NCBI RefSeq assembly: GCF_028010285.1
Contig: NZ_CP116304.1
Coordinates: forward strand, 5,472,501-5,536,500
Origin: Pseudomonas sp. Q1-7
Lineage (GTDB): Bacteria; Pseudomonadota; Gammaproteobacteria; Pseudomonadales; Pseudomonadaceae
Direction: 5' to 3'
Length of the DNA: 64,000 nt
Position 1 is the stretch's first letter, and each line of letters opens with the position of its first letter. Under the pieces are notes generated by a model. It made no database searches. It worked only from the letters and a program-made list of their open reading frames with translations, and was not told the origin of the DNA. This document shows, piece after piece, positions 1 to 9,900 of the stretch. A program made the translations under genes and the position numbers.

Positions 1-101
1 AGCGCACTGACGCCGACCTTACCCGACTCTGGCTCTTCGCCGCACCCTTGTAAGCCAAACAGCGCACCTGTGACCACGGCCGCCAGTAATTTCTTTCTCA
101 T
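1..101 (-). CDS. Lipoprotein, N-terminal fragment (cut by window edge)
   Basis: Only the first 33 codons lie inside the window, read leftward from an ATG at 99-101. The start is typical of a type II (lipoprotein) signal peptide: basic MRKK, then a hydrophobic stretch, then the lipobox LQGC with Cys20 as the predicted lipidated residue, followed by Gly-Glu-Glu. Mature residues after Cys20 are not Asp, so outer-membrane sorting would be expected. A purine-rich AGGGGAAGG precedes the ATG. The function cannot be told from so short a fragment. It points away from the polysaccharide locus and may belong to the flanking backbone. Confidence 0.7.
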   Translation of the reverse strand, partial: MRKKLLAAVVTGALFGLQGCGEEPESGKVGVSA

Positions 102-668
102 AACCTTCCCCTGCTCGTTAAACCAATAGCCCACAGACAGTGCTGCAAGCAACACCTCAAAGTGGAGTGAGTGGACAATACGTGGACTCAACCTCAACTG
201 AACGAGTCACTCCTCACCACCACCGGACTCACTACCCGAAGACCTCTGCCCAATCACTCGACACGTAGCATCAAAAAACCCACCGATCAAAAAGAGAGGC
301 TTAGGCCTCACACCACGCGCGACGTACTTCCAGGAATATCAGAAGGCCAGGGAAGCATCCGCTCCGAATAGCAACCAACGATGCTCTACCCCGGAAGAGC
401 GACCCATACTCATCTGATATAGTGTCGCATTTAAACATACCCGTTGTCTCTTGATAAGCCGAGCGACACTGCGCAATAGAAACCACAGTACTTCACCAAG
501 CCCCCCTACAAAGAAGACAAGAAGACGCGACCTCCGAGAACAAACTAAGACACAGGAAATCCTAGTTAAATAAGATTCAATGGAGCGAGCGAATAGCACA
601 CCGCCGCGCAGACCAACGAAGCCATAGCCAGACATATCGAGGGAGGTGTAACATACCCCCATAATCCC
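102..668. other. Intergenic region left of the polysaccharide locus
   Basis: This 567-base stretch has no convincing gene. Small open frames on both strands have no recognisable domain and no good ribosome-binding site. It must hold the divergent promoters for the leftward lipoprotein and the rightward kdsB-like gene. A TAAGAT at about 572 could serve as a -10 box, but no matching -35 box is evident. A GGGAGG at 641-646 lies 22 bases before the kdsB-like ATG, farther than usual for a Shine-Dalgarno sequence. Base composition is low-GC like the locus to its right. Confidence 0.4.
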
Positions 669-1430
669 ATGGAGAGTTCCAGATTGAAGAAAAATCAAGA
701 TTTTAGCGTTATCATTCCGGCTCGATATGATTCGAGCCGTCTTCCTGGAAAGCCACTTATAGAGATATGTGGAGTTCCGATGATCATAAGAACTTATAAA
801 CAGTGCGCGAAGGCCTGCCCTCCAGAGAGGATCTTCGTCGCAACCGACGACGAAAGAATCAGGACTGTCTGCCAAGCACATGACATCCAGGTACTAATGA
901 CGTCGAAAGATTGTCTCACGGGAACGGACCGAGTCGCCGAATGCGCAGAGTTGATCGACTCCAAGGTGTTCATCAATGTTCAGGGCGACGAACCCCTTTT
1001 CAACCCAGAAGACCTGAGAACCATTATCGACAGTCTCAATGACTATCCAGGTGATGTACTTAACGGCTTCTGCCCCATTCTAGAGGAAGAGCAGTTCAGA
1101 AGCACAAGCACTCCAAAAGTCGTAATCCGCCCCGACGGACGCCTACTCTATATGTCTCGGGCGACAATTCCAGGATCTAAAGACAATAAATTTATCTCAG
1201 GCTATCGTCAGGTATGCGTCTACGCGTTCCCTCGCAAAGCCCTTGAAGATTTTAGCGCACAAAAGCACAAGACCCCCTTGGAGAACATAGAAGACATAGA
1301 AATTCTTCGCTTTCTGGAGCTGGGCTGGGAAGTAAGGATGATTGAGCTTTCGACTAGTTCAATCGCCGTTGATAACCCAGGCGACGTATTGCGCGCCGAA
1401 GCGGCAGTTCATGAAGGAAAACGACCATGA
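669..1430 (+). CDS. KdsB-like CMP-sugar (3-deoxy-ulosonate) cytidylyltransferase
   Basis: The 253-residue product has the length and motifs of CMP-Kdo synthetase (KdsB), which joins CMP to a 3-deoxy-ulosonic acid using CTP. The nucleotide-binding signature PARYDSSRLPGKPL is at residues 17-30, TGTDRVAE lies near 92-99, and NVQGDEPL, which binds metal and substrate, near 104-111. The ATG at 669 places the signature where the family has it, so I keep this start despite a poor ribosome-binding site. The stop overlaps the next gene by four bases. A Pseudomonas cell should carry its housekeeping kdsB elsewhere, so this low-GC copy probably activates Kdo or a related acid for the local polysaccharide. 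The exact sugar is not known. Confidence 0.85.
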   Translation: MESSRLKKNQDFSVIIPARYDSSRLPGKPLIEICGVPMIIRTYKQCAKACPPERIFVATDDERIRTVCQAHDIQVLMTSKDCLTGTDRVAECAELIDSKVFINVQGDEPLFNPEDLRTIIDSLNDYPGDVLNGFCPILEEEQFRSTSTPKVVIRPDGRLLYMSRATIPGSKDNKFISGYRQVCVYAFPRKALEDFSAQKHKTPLENIEDIEILRFLELGWEVRMIELSTSSIAVDNPGDVLRAEAAVHEGKRP

Positions 1431-2101
1431 CTTCGAATACTGATTACAAATCTTTCATATTTGATTGCGACGGAGTGGTGCTAGATTCCAACAGAATAAA
1501 AACCGATGCATTCTATCGGGCGGCCGTTAACTATGGAGAGGCTCCAGCTCAGAAACTCGTGGAGTTCCATGTGGCAAATGGCGGAATATCTCGATATCGA
1601 AAATTTGAGTATTTTTTCAGCGAGATACTACATAAGACATCATGGGATCGCGACCTGAGTATTGCCCTTGAAAACTATGCAACATTTGTCCGGGATGGTC
1701 TTCTCAACTGCGAAATCGCCTCTGGCCTTCATGAATTGCGCGAAGTTACCCCAGAGAGCCGCTGGCTAATCGTATCGGGGGGCGACGAGAACGAACTCAG
1801 AGAAATCTTCACGATGCGAGGCTTGATCGGTTACTTTGATGGAGGCATCTTTGGCAGCCCCACGCCAAAAGACGTCATTTTAGCAAGAGAAATCGCGCGA
1901 GGAAATATCCCGAAACCAGCAGTATTTCTAGGAGACAGCCGGTTTGATCATCAGTGCGCTGACGACGCCGGATTGGACTTTGTGTTCCTGAGCGCGTGGA
2001 GCGAGTTCAAGGATTGGCCAGAGTACTTCAGCGACAAAAATGTGACCATTTGCAGTAGCATCGAATCGCTGATTGCTGAATCAAGTACTAAACAAAAATA
2101 A
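1427..2101 (+). CDS. HAD-superfamily hydrolase (sugar phosphatase-like)
   Basis: A 224-residue HAD hydrolase of the phosphoglycolate-phosphatase-like type. Motif I is DCDGVVLDS with the nucleophile Asp13 and acid/base Asp15. Motif II is the Ser in IVSGGDE. Motif III is the Lys in PTPKD. Motif IV is GDSRFDHQCADDAG. The residues between motifs I and II form the helical cap of subfamily I. Its ATG overlaps the stop of the KdsB-like gene (ATGA at 1427-1430), so the two are translationally coupled. The pairing suggests it removes a phosphate from the ulosonic acid before CMP activation, as KdsC does for Kdo-8-phosphate, although it belongs to a different HAD subgroup from KdsC. Substrate is an inference. 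Confidence 0.8.
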   Translation: MTSNTDYKSFIFDCDGVVLDSNRIKTDAFYRAAVNYGEAPAQKLVEFHVANGGISRYRKFEYFFSEILHKTSWDRDLSIALENYATFVRDGLLNCEIASGLHELREVTPESRWLIVSGGDENELREIFTMRGLIGYFDGGIFGSPTPKDVILAREIARGNIPKPAVFLGDSRFDHQCADDAGLDFVFLSAWSEFKDWPEYFSDKNVTICSSIESLIAESSTKQK

Positions 2102-2119
2102 GAGATTCGCAGTCCTGAG

Positions 2120-2707
2120 CTACTTTCTCATGATTACCCCGCATAGTTGATCTAGAGCACTATCAACACATGTTTCAAGCGTATTAATTATCAGCTCAGG
2201 CGAAGTCGGATGCTCGTAGGGAGAGGATATCCCCGTGAACTCAGCGAGCTCCCCCGCCCTTGCGCGTACGTATAGCCCCTTCGGATCCCTGGCCTCGCAG
2301 GCCTCAAGTGGTGTACTAATGTACACTTCTCGGAAGTGTTCAACACCGATAATTTCCTTCGCCATGGCCCGGTCGGATCGCAAGGGCGAAATCAAAGCAA
2401 CAATAACTATCAACCCGGCCTCATTCATCAGCCGGGATACTTCAGCAACCCTTCTGATATTCTCGGAACGGTCTTCACTGGAGAACCCCAGATTCCTGTT
2501 CAGGCCATGCCGAACATTATCTCCATCAAGAGTAAAGCAAGCTTTCCCCTCCGACAGCAGTCGACGCTCCAAGGCGAACGCTAAAGTCGATTTTCCAGAG
2601 GCACTCAAACCGGTCAGCCAGATTGTCACACCAGTTTGCCCCAACAATGCCTCTCGCTCGTTTCGCGCCACAATTCCTTGGTGCCACACAATGCCCTTCG
2701 TCACCAT
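2120..2707 (-). CDS. cysC: Adenylylsulfate (APS) kinase
   Basis: This is a stand-alone CysC of 195 residues, which phosphorylates APS to PAPS, the sulfate donor for sulfotransferases. The Walker A motif GLSASGKS is near residues 33-40, followed by the APS-kinase signature DGDNVRHGLN and the FSSEDRSENIRR segment. The C-terminal FTGISSPYEHP and PELIINT are also family-typical. I choose the ATG at 2705-2707 because GAGGAG sits five bases upstream; a GTG two codons earlier is less likely. It is the last gene of the leftward operon, 65 bases after the KpsS-like gene. Pseudomonas normally has a CysNC fusion for cysteine synthesis, so this separate low-GC copy is best explained as supplying PAPS to the sulfotransferase of the same locus. 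Confidence 0.92.
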   Translation of the reverse strand: MVTKGIVWHQGIVARNEREALLGQTGVTIWLTGLSASGKSTLAFALERRLLSEGKACFTLDGDNVRHGLNRNLGFSSEDRSENIRRVAEVSRLMNEAGLIVIVALISPLRSDRAMAKEIIGVEHFREVYISTPLEACEARDPKGLYVRARAGELAEFTGISSPYEHPTSPELIINTLETCVDSALDQLCGVIMRK

Positions 2708-2778
2708 ATTCACTCCTCAAATATTCCAGTACATGAGCCATGGCAAAGAAATAAGAAGTAATCCGCCCCTGGGCCGAC

Positions 2779-4215
2779 TCACTCGTAATGCCTTACTCTC
2801 TCGACGATGAAATCGGACAAGTCCTCCATATTAAACCGACACGGGGTATTCTTGTCGAACGCAACGAGATAATTCTCGAACAACGTACCGATGTACGCAC
2901 GTCCGTTCTCCACGCGCCCGGAAAAACCATCATGATAAAGGGCTGCGCGCAGCATAGTAGGGACATCCAGAGACGTTCGGCATTCGTACGCAATATCTCT
3001 GAGGCTCAATTCGGTGAAGCCAAGCGTGACTACCGGCTTCTCGCTGGCCACTACTCTAGCCAAGGCAGTCGTTGAAAGAGAAACACAAACATCTGAATTC
3101 TCTATGAGAAAATTGATGTTTACATCTTTAGCAAGGTAGAAGTTATCAGATAGAAGATCTTCATAAGATCCACGATCGGATGGATGCGGCTTAAAAACCA
3201 GAATATCCGTCGGCGCGACAACCCCCATCGCCTCGATGACTGACATTAATCCTGAGCGTGTCGATGCAAAAGGATTAGCCACCTCTATCGAGGAACCAAA
3301 AGACGAAAGGCTGCAACCAGCCCCAAGATCATTTATGCCGATAAAAAGAACAACCTTTTTATCCGTATTCTCTATTACCTCTCTCAACCCTGAAATAGCG
3401 TCGACGTTATAAGATGCGTAAGGCAGCACGGAACTCCTCTTGACCCATTCGGAATAGCGAGAGCTTGACTCTATCCCACCATCACATGGAATGGATAAGG
3501 CTCGTTGGGGTTGAAGCCCAAAACCTCCAAATGCGAACTGCCCGACAATGTCCACCATGAGGGTTCCAGAGAAGTGCCCCCTTTCAAGAATAACTGTCGG
3601 AATGGACAACTCACTACATAGTTTCAAATGCAACCGACTCAACGGAGCGGTGCTGCCCCAAACCAGCATTATTGAAGGCCGACTCTTCTTCAGAATATCA
3701 AACCAGTAATGATAGCCATCGCAGACTGTTTCCCTATGCCTCTCCAGCTTGGGTAACGCTCTCCCGGAAGATGCCAGCCAAAAACGCTCATAGTTCAGGA
3801 TAATTGAAAGCCAGCGACCAGCAACATCAGGAGCCGGTGCACAATAGCGCTTCGGCGAACTTACAAAGAACCCAGTGTGAACGACATCCAGACTCCGCAA
3901 ATTAACAAGAGCTGGAGCATCAGTGACAAAGGTCACCCTAACTCCCTTTCTGACAAGGGTTCTTTCTAATGCAATAAGCGCTTCGTGAACGGACTCCGTC
4001 GACTTTAACCAGCACGAGATGAAGATATGTGAATGGCAGCTTTTCCATTGACGCGCGTGCCACTTCCGCAAGAAAAGCCTGTGCAATCGGCTTACGAAAG
4101 CCATTACCACAGACAAAACTTTGTGGACAAGCCGCTTTAAAAGCCTAGTCATACGCAAGAAAGCCATTACACGAGGATAGTCTGCGATGGCGGAACAAAG
4201 GACAACACTCCACAA
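2779..4215 (-). CDS. KpsC/KpsS-like capsule-type glycosyltransferase
   Basis: A 478-residue protein resembling the capsule-synthesis (KpsC/KpsS) glycosyltransferases, several of which are beta-Kdo transferases. Visible features are an N-terminal Rossmann-like start (FISCWLKSTESVHEAL), WGSTAPLS, ERGHFSGT, the block FIGINDLGAG, the conserved FKPHPSD, and SDVCVSLSTTALAR near the C-terminus. It is clearly paralogous to residues about 505-915 of the 1228-residue protein in the same operon, with near-identical motifs. The reported start is a TTG one base after the stop of the acyltransferase gene; ATGs at 4167 and 4152 are alternatives, as the first 20-odd residues look non-conserved. The nearby KdsB-like gene fits a role in transferring a CMP-activated acid, but donor and acceptor are inferred. 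Confidence 0.7.
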   Translation of the reverse strand: MWSVVLCSAIADYPRVMAFLRMTRLLKRLVHKVLSVVMAFVSRLHRLFLRKWHARQWKSCHSHIFISCWLKSTESVHEALIALERTLVRKGVRVTFVTDAPALVNLRSLDVVHTGFFVSSPKRYCAPAPDVAGRWLSIILNYERFWLASSGRALPKLERHRETVCDGYHYWFDILKKSRPSIMLVWGSTAPLSRLHLKLCSELSIPTVILERGHFSGTLMVDIVGQFAFGGFGLQPQRALSIPCDGGIESSSRYSEWVKRSSVLPYASYNVDAISGLREVIENTDKKVVLFIGINDLGAGCSLSSFGSSIEVANPFASTRSGLMSVIEAMGVVAPTDILVFKPHPSDRGSYEDLLSDNFYLAKDVNINFLIENSDVCVSLSTTALARVVASEKPVVTLGFTELSLRDIAYECRTSLDVPTMLRAALYHDGFSGRVENGRAYIGTLFENYLVAFDKNTPCRFNMEDLSDFIVERVRHYE

Positions 4216-4216
4216 A

Positions 4217-5233
4217 TCAAGACCTGCTACGCTTGAGCATAGGCTTCTCTACCAAAAACCAGGATACAACAGCAAGTAAAAGAGTGCCCAACGCGGAGAG
4301 CAGCATCTCTAGATAGAGTCCAAAACTGAAACTATTTATGACTATCTGCTGCACAGGAAAGGCGTAAATATATATCCCGTATGAAAAATCGTATTTTCCG
4401 GCGATTATCTTTTCAGAGAAACCAGTGCAAAAAACAACCACAACAACACATATGGCCATATTACCGAGAACGACTAACTCAGGGCGACCTCTTAAGATGT
4501 ATAGCACCATGACCGAGACGGCCAGCAAACACAGCCTACTGTTCCTTCCAGTCCATATCGATTCCGTAAAGGCAAGCACTCCGCCTAAAGAAAAGACCAG
4601 CAGAAAAAGCAGCAGCCGCTCAAGAGAGATAGCATAGAAGGTATAGCTTATAGAGTTCTCCTTAACGACCAGAAGCCCTATAAAGCTAATGACAAGAAGA
4701 GCAAGCGGTGCTTTCACGGACCTGGCGAATACAAGTGACACACCCACGATCAAATAGCACAGAAACTCAATGGGCAATGTCCAGAGGCTGCCGTTAATTG
4801 TGCCAGCGAAAGTGAACTCGGAAAAAACACCGGCATAGCGCACACCCAAAAGCATTGACGCCGAAAGAAACGTTCGCCACGTCCGCTCTTCCAGCAAATA
4901 ATCAAAATAGCCAAGATCAACATAAAAGGGAATAACAACAAAAACAGTAACCGCCGAACACGCTATCAGGCCAGGGAATATTCTCCGCGCCCTTTTCTCA
5001 AGATAATCAAAAAAATTTTGTGATCGGACAAAACTCTTGGTTACTAGATAGCCAGATATCGAGAAGAATATCACCACCGCCAGTCCACCGAACGAGTGCA
5101 TCCCAAGAAAAGAAGGCTCCTTCATGCCTGACAACGCGAAATGATGGCTGAACAGCACCAAGAATGCAGCAAAGTGCCTGACGATATCAAAGCAGTTTCT
5201 ATGACTGAACTGACCGTTATTTGAAATTGTCAT
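4217..5233 (-). CDS. AT3-family (OafA-type) membrane acyltransferase
   Basis: An integral membrane acyltransferase of about 338 residues with roughly ten hydrophobic segments, of the family that O-acetylates surface polysaccharides. The N-terminal R-X10-H motif is present (IVR followed ten residues later by the SHH histidine). Further family marks are FFSISGYLVTKSF, KRARRIFPGL, INGSLWTLPIEFLCY and the C-terminal FLVEKP. An open frame extends 51 codons upstream into the aldolase gene, but the ATG at 5231-5233 puts the first transmembrane segment where the family has it and leaves a 68-base gap after the aldolase stop. The ribosome-binding site is weak. It likely decorates the glycan made by the neighbours; the acyl group is unknown. 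Confidence 0.82.
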   Translation of the reverse strand: MTISNNGQFSHRNCFDIVRHFAAFLVLFSHHFALSGMKEPSFLGMHSFGGLAVVIFFSISGYLVTKSFVRSQNFFDYLEKRARRIFPGLIACSAVTVFVVIPFYVDLGYFDYLLEERTWRTFLSASMLLGVRYAGVFSEFTFAGTINGSLWTLPIEFLCYLIVGVSLVFARSVKAPLALLVISFIGLLVVKENSISYTFYAISLERLLLFLLVFSLGGVLAFTESIWTGRNSRLCLLAVSVMVLYILRGRPELVVLGNMAICVVVVVFCTGFSEKIIAGKYDFSYGIYIYAFPVQQIVINSFSFGLYLEMLLSALGTLLLAVVSWFLVEKPMLKRSRS

Positions 5234-5301
5234 TATTGGGGAAACTCTGAAATACAAAGCTCGAGGCGCAATCACCCCGAGCCGAAAATATAATTTACGA
5301 A

Positions 5302-6918
5302 CTAGATCTGCGGCGCGTAAGGTGAAGTCTCTGGTAACGAAAGGGAACTTGGAGTTATGGCTACCAAGGGTAGAGACTCCTGACAACTTCGGTAGGCCGT
5401 CAATGCCATCTCCATCTGGCTATGTCGAGGATCGCCTAGATCGTAACCATCGAATCCGGCCAGCAGTACTCTATTCGCACCAGCCACACTGCAAACTCCA
5501 AGTCCGTAAATGGCCGACAAGGCGGCGGGAAGAATCGCATTGAACTCGCCCACCTCGAAATGCCCCTGCTGAATGACCATCCCGTAGTCCAATATATTCC
5601 AGTCCTTCCATACTGACAGCTCTTCCTCATCTATCAAACCGACCGGAACAACAAGTGTTCCACGGTTCTTCGCGTAGAAGTCCCTATCCAGCAATAAGCG
5701 CTGGCGATTACAGGCGACCCATGCGTTGACGCTCTCTACCGGAAACCAATCGTTACTATTGATGCAAAGAACATACGGCTTCTTGGTGTTTATGTAATGC
5801 AACAGCCCCTCGAGATGCTGCTTCACTCCTGCCCCAGGACCAATCATCAGAACATCCCGGCCCTCAAGCCAACCTTTCGGGCTCCAGCTACCGAGCACAG
5901 AGTCCTTTTGCTCCTGAGTAGCATCCAGCAAACGGTCGTGGGAGAAACCAGTAGCACCAGACTCCCCTAGCCTACGGAGCGCAGTGATGATGGTTGAAGG
6001 CTTGTACCTCCCATCGCTCAGCATTTCCTGAACGTAGGTCGGGTGTACTCCGTACATAGCGGACAAGTGGTAGTACAAGTTTGGGCCCCATCCGTACTCT
6101 TTCTGAAGCGGCTGAAACTCTTCGACCACCAGGTTGAGCAAACTGCTGAGATCGGCTTCATGTCCACTGCTCTCCGCAAGCGACAGAAGCAGGGTTTCTA
6201 TTCGCGCGTTACCCGCACCACGCCCCATTCCCAACACCGTCGCATCAATCCAGGTCACCCCCAACTCAATGGCGGTCATACAATTACTGAGCGCAAATCC
6301 CATATTATCGTGGGCATGGAAGCCCAGCTCTCCGCTCCAACCCTCTCTGAGGGCCGCAACTATGTACGCAACGTCCTTCGAGGACATATTCCCCATTGAG
6401 TCAGCAAAATACAGCACCTCAACCGGCCACCCGGAAAGCAGTCTGGCCTTCGCACGTAGCTCCTCTGCAGAGCGCCCGTTAGATTGCATAAAGTTGAAAC
6501 CAACCTTATATCCCAAGGAGCTCAGGGCCTGGACAACCTCCGAGCAAAGCTCGATTTCAGAAAAGTGGGCGGCAATACGCACCAACTTCACCGGAGAGTC
6601 ATCAGCCCTGCTGAACAGCCGACTGACCGAATCAGGACCACCTTTCAAGAGGTCTTTCGCATTACACATGACACCAACCTGCAACCCTTCGGGAACGCCG
6701 ACGTACCTAATCCACTCATCGACCGTGAATGCATATGGGCCGGCAAATGAATCAGCGACCTCTGCCCTAAGGCCTAGTTCGACATAATCAATCTCCGCAC
6801 GCTGCATTACCTCAAGGTAACGACGAACCAAGCCAGTTGGGTAATCCCAATTATTATAGTAGCCGCCATCACGAAGCGTGCAGTCTAGTATTGTCAACCG
6901 TTTACGATCGGGATTCAC
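5302..6918 (-). CDS. DRE-TIM metallolyase (HMGL-like aldolase) fused to a Rossmann-like domain
   Basis: The protein has 538 residues. Residues about 8-300 are an HMG-CoA-lyase-like TIM barrel related to 4-hydroxy-2-oxovalerate aldolase: DCTLRDGG at the start of the barrel supplies the metal-binding Asp and catalytic Arg, and FHAHDNMG carries the His-x-His metal ligands. Residues about 345-520 form a second domain starting with GRDVLMIGPGAGV, a Rossmann-like glycine-rich loop, and ending with LLAGFDGYDLGDPR. This second domain vaguely recalls DUF115/sialyltransferase-like folds, at low certainty. The start is a GTG with a very strong AAGGAGGAGG upstream. An aldolase that condenses pyruvate with a sugar aldehyde would yield a 3-deoxy-ulosonic acid, which fits the KdsB-like and HAD genes. 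That reaction is an inference. Confidence 0.75.
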   Translation of the reverse strand: MNPDRKRLTILDCTLRDGGYYNNWDYPTGLVRRYLEVMQRAEIDYVELGLRAEVADSFAGPYAFTVDEWIRYVGVPEGLQVGVMCNAKDLLKGGPDSVSRLFSRADDSPVKLVRIAAHFSEIELCSEVVQALSSLGYKVGFNFMQSNGRSAEELRAKARLLSGWPVEVLYFADSMGNMSSKDVAYIVAALREGWSGELGFHAHDNMGFALSNCMTAIELGVTWIDATVLGMGRGAGNARIETLLLSLAESSGHEADLSSLLNLVVEEFQPLQKEYGWGPNLYYHLSAMYGVHPTYVQEMLSDGRYKPSTIITALRRLGESGATGFSHDRLLDATQEQKDSVLGSWSPKGWLEGRDVLMIGPGAGVKQHLEGLLHYINTKKPYVLCINSNDWFPVESVNAWVACNRQRLLLDRDFYAKNRGTLVVPVGLIDEEELSVWKDWNILDYGMVIQQGHFEVGEFNAILPAALSAIYGLGVCSVAGANRVLLAGFDGYDLGDPRHSQMEMALTAYRSCQESLPLVAITPSSLSLPETSPYAPQI

Positions 6919-6991
6919 CAGTCCTCCTCCTTTCCGGCCGAAAATTAGATAATACGGCCAAGAATTCTCATAACTGACAGATATATAACAA

Positions 6992-9900
6992 CTAGATCAA
7001 TTGCCTATAAATGGAGAACGGATCCGCACTTATGAAGCTTTTGATCTCTGAAAAATAACTCGGAAACTTCTTGGAAATTATCTTACGAGCAGCCACTTTC
7101 CTTGCGTTGGCCGTATCCGCAAAACTGACCCCGCCCACGTGCCCAACGTAGACGTCTGTCGCACAGACGTTCTTAAAGCCTTGGGCCCGAGCGCGAAGAC
7201 AAAAGTCTACTTCCTCGCTATATCCTCGCCCGAAAAGAACCTCATCGAAATATCCGAGTTCTCGAATCGCAGCACGTTTTACATACATGCAGAAACCATG
7301 CCCCACGGGCACGTCAATCGTGGCACCATCACTAGACAGCAGCACCTCATTCACTCTTTTGACCTCCGTGATACCCCCACGCAATTCAGCGCCCCGCGGG
7401 AAGTCTAAGAGGCTGAAAATGGAGGCGTTATTGGAGAATGGAGTTACTGTAGCAATTTTGTCCGATGAGTACGCATGGCGCTGCAGTCTCTTTACCCATC
7501 CAGGAGAGACAAGCGTATCACTATTCAGAAGAATCACGTCTCTGCTTTGCGAGTATGCCATTCCTCTATTGGCTGTAGCCGGATACCCGACATTGACGGG
7601 ATTGAAGAGCACTACAACACCTTCCGTAGAACGGTAATTCTCCAGCAAGGCTCTTACATCGGAAAATGGACTAGCATCAAAAATCACAATCACTCGATAG
7701 TCATCATCTCCTCTGGCTAGAAGCACGCTATCTATACACTCCTTGGTTACAACGGCGTCGCCGTATACCGGAATAACTACATCAACCCCTCTCGAAGAGC
7801 TGAGGCCGACTGCACTGTAGTCTTCCTTGTAGAACATGGGATCGGCAGGGTTAAAATATCTACGAAGCATGTCACTAGCCTGTTGCGGCGAGTCACGACT
7901 GTCCAGCATCGGAGTATATGAGATACGCCCACTGATGAACTCACTAAGCTCTTTAATACCAAGCCTTGTAGGTGCAGCCTTATCGATACCTACCAATTGC
8001 TCTTCAAATATGTGCCGAATGAACGCGAAGCCCTTCCGCTGACGCTGCTCAAGCCCTTCCCTATTCAAAGCCGCCCTGAGTTGCACAGGAATCTCAGTCA
8101 AACTCGAACAATCGTAGGCAGCCCCTTTCATGCTAATGTCAGAAATACCAATGTTCAAAGTCGCCTTGGCTTCCAGCATACAGCGAGCCAACGCCGTAGT
8201 TGACAGGGAAACACAAACATCAGCCGAGACGATCAGCGCGTTGATATTATGTGAGTCTACAAGGGCATCTCCTTCGCGAAGCAGCGCATCATAATTTGTA
8301 TTGTCAGATGGATGCGGCTTGAGCAGAAGAATCGCTTTTGGATCGATAGCTCGCAGTGCATCTCTAACCGCACAAAATGCCTGCTCCGAGGAGTTGAACA
8401 GCTTCGAGTGGGCTTCGACTCCAACCATCCCCGAGTAAGCGGTGCCCGACCCCAGATCATTAACACCGATGAATAGAACTATCTTTCGGCCCTCATCGCG
8501 ATAGGGAGAGAGCAGTTCCTCGATGTTGTGATTGGAGTTTTTGTTCAAATAAGGCGACTCATGGCTGTTACGTACCCACTCGGCATAATGACCAATATCG
8601 CTCTCGGAGCAATCAACATTGGCCAGCAAGGCGGAGTGCGGCCTCAGGTTGATTCCACCTCGCCCGAACTGGGCAAGTAAATCAACGGATATGGTTCCGG
8701 AAAAATGTCCGCGCTCAATGATCAGCGAAGGAATAGAAAGGTCCTGACAGAGCCTGTAATGGAGCTTGCTAAGCGGTGCGGTACTGCCCCAGATAAGCAT
8801 CATTTGCGGTCGGAACGATTCAAAAACCGATTTCCAGAAGGAATAGGCAGACTTTATTCGCGACTCCAAGGCAAGACACGCACCCTCGCGTCCTGACTTC
8901 ATCATCACCTCTTCCCAGCACGCTGCCATCTCCACGATTTCCTCCAGCCAACGTGGATAGCTGCCGTTGCAGGCAGAGAGAGTCGGGTACACGTTGGATA
9001 TAAGGAAGTCGGTTGATATCGCTTCAACTCCGGGTTCGGATAGCAACGACGCGGCATTTGTAACAAACGTAGTCCTCACACCATCAGCAAGCAGTCTTTC
9101 TGAAAGCTCCAATAACCCATTGTGTATAGATTCTTTATTCTTCAGCCAACAAGATACGAAAATCCGATACCTGCCATTACTACCGCGCTCTGACACAATC
9201 GGATACGCTTGGCGATCAGCACCATACTTGATGAAATGAACGAGCGGGTTTACTCCAGCCCTTGCGACATCCGGATAGCGCCATAGGTATTTCCGGGTCG
9301 AAAACTTTTCACAAGGGTCAAATCCGAGATACGCTCCAAATCGGAGAAAGTGGAGGATCGGATCATATTCCGACAGCTCGGTCTTATCATACTGAGCGCG
9401 ATAGAACAGGCAATCAAATATCGAACTTGACAGAAGTCTATCGTAATCTTTCGCCAAATTGACTTCCTGGACGATGGTGTTCTTCAGGCTATTCGTATAC
9501 GGGATAGGTCCGGACGAGGGAATCTCAATCGCATAGGCACGAGCCATGCGATCAATGCCATGAAGTAGTGCTGTCTTTTTTCCTGTCACCCGAGCCAGCA
9601 AGCTCACTACCGCAGCGACTTCCAAGTCCGATGCGGCAGGTATTCCATCGAGCAGTTCCGCAACCGCGACAAGCAAATCTACCCGCATCCAATACATATG
9701 GTTTGCAAAGTAGCCCCAATCGCCGGTCAGACTAGAAGCGTGTCGATCCAGAATAGGGTATGAAGCGCCGGGACCGGAGTCTTTGGCCGCCGCTACCGAC
9801 TTATAGAACAGAGCAGACCCGATCAAATAAATATCGGGATCACTCCCGAATGCATCCACGACACGCGAAAGAACTGCATCGGATCCAATCAACCCCTGAA

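Noticed and set aside
171-371. 66-codon open frame left of the kdsB-like gene
   Set aside because: No ribosome-binding site, no domain, low-complexity Thr/Arg-rich composition.
383-405. tRNA-like D-arm on the minus strand (GCTC...GGTAGAGC)
   Set aside because: It looks like the 5' third of a tRNA, but no anticodon stem, TTC arm or acceptor partner follows, so it is neither a tRNA nor a clear attachment-site remnant.
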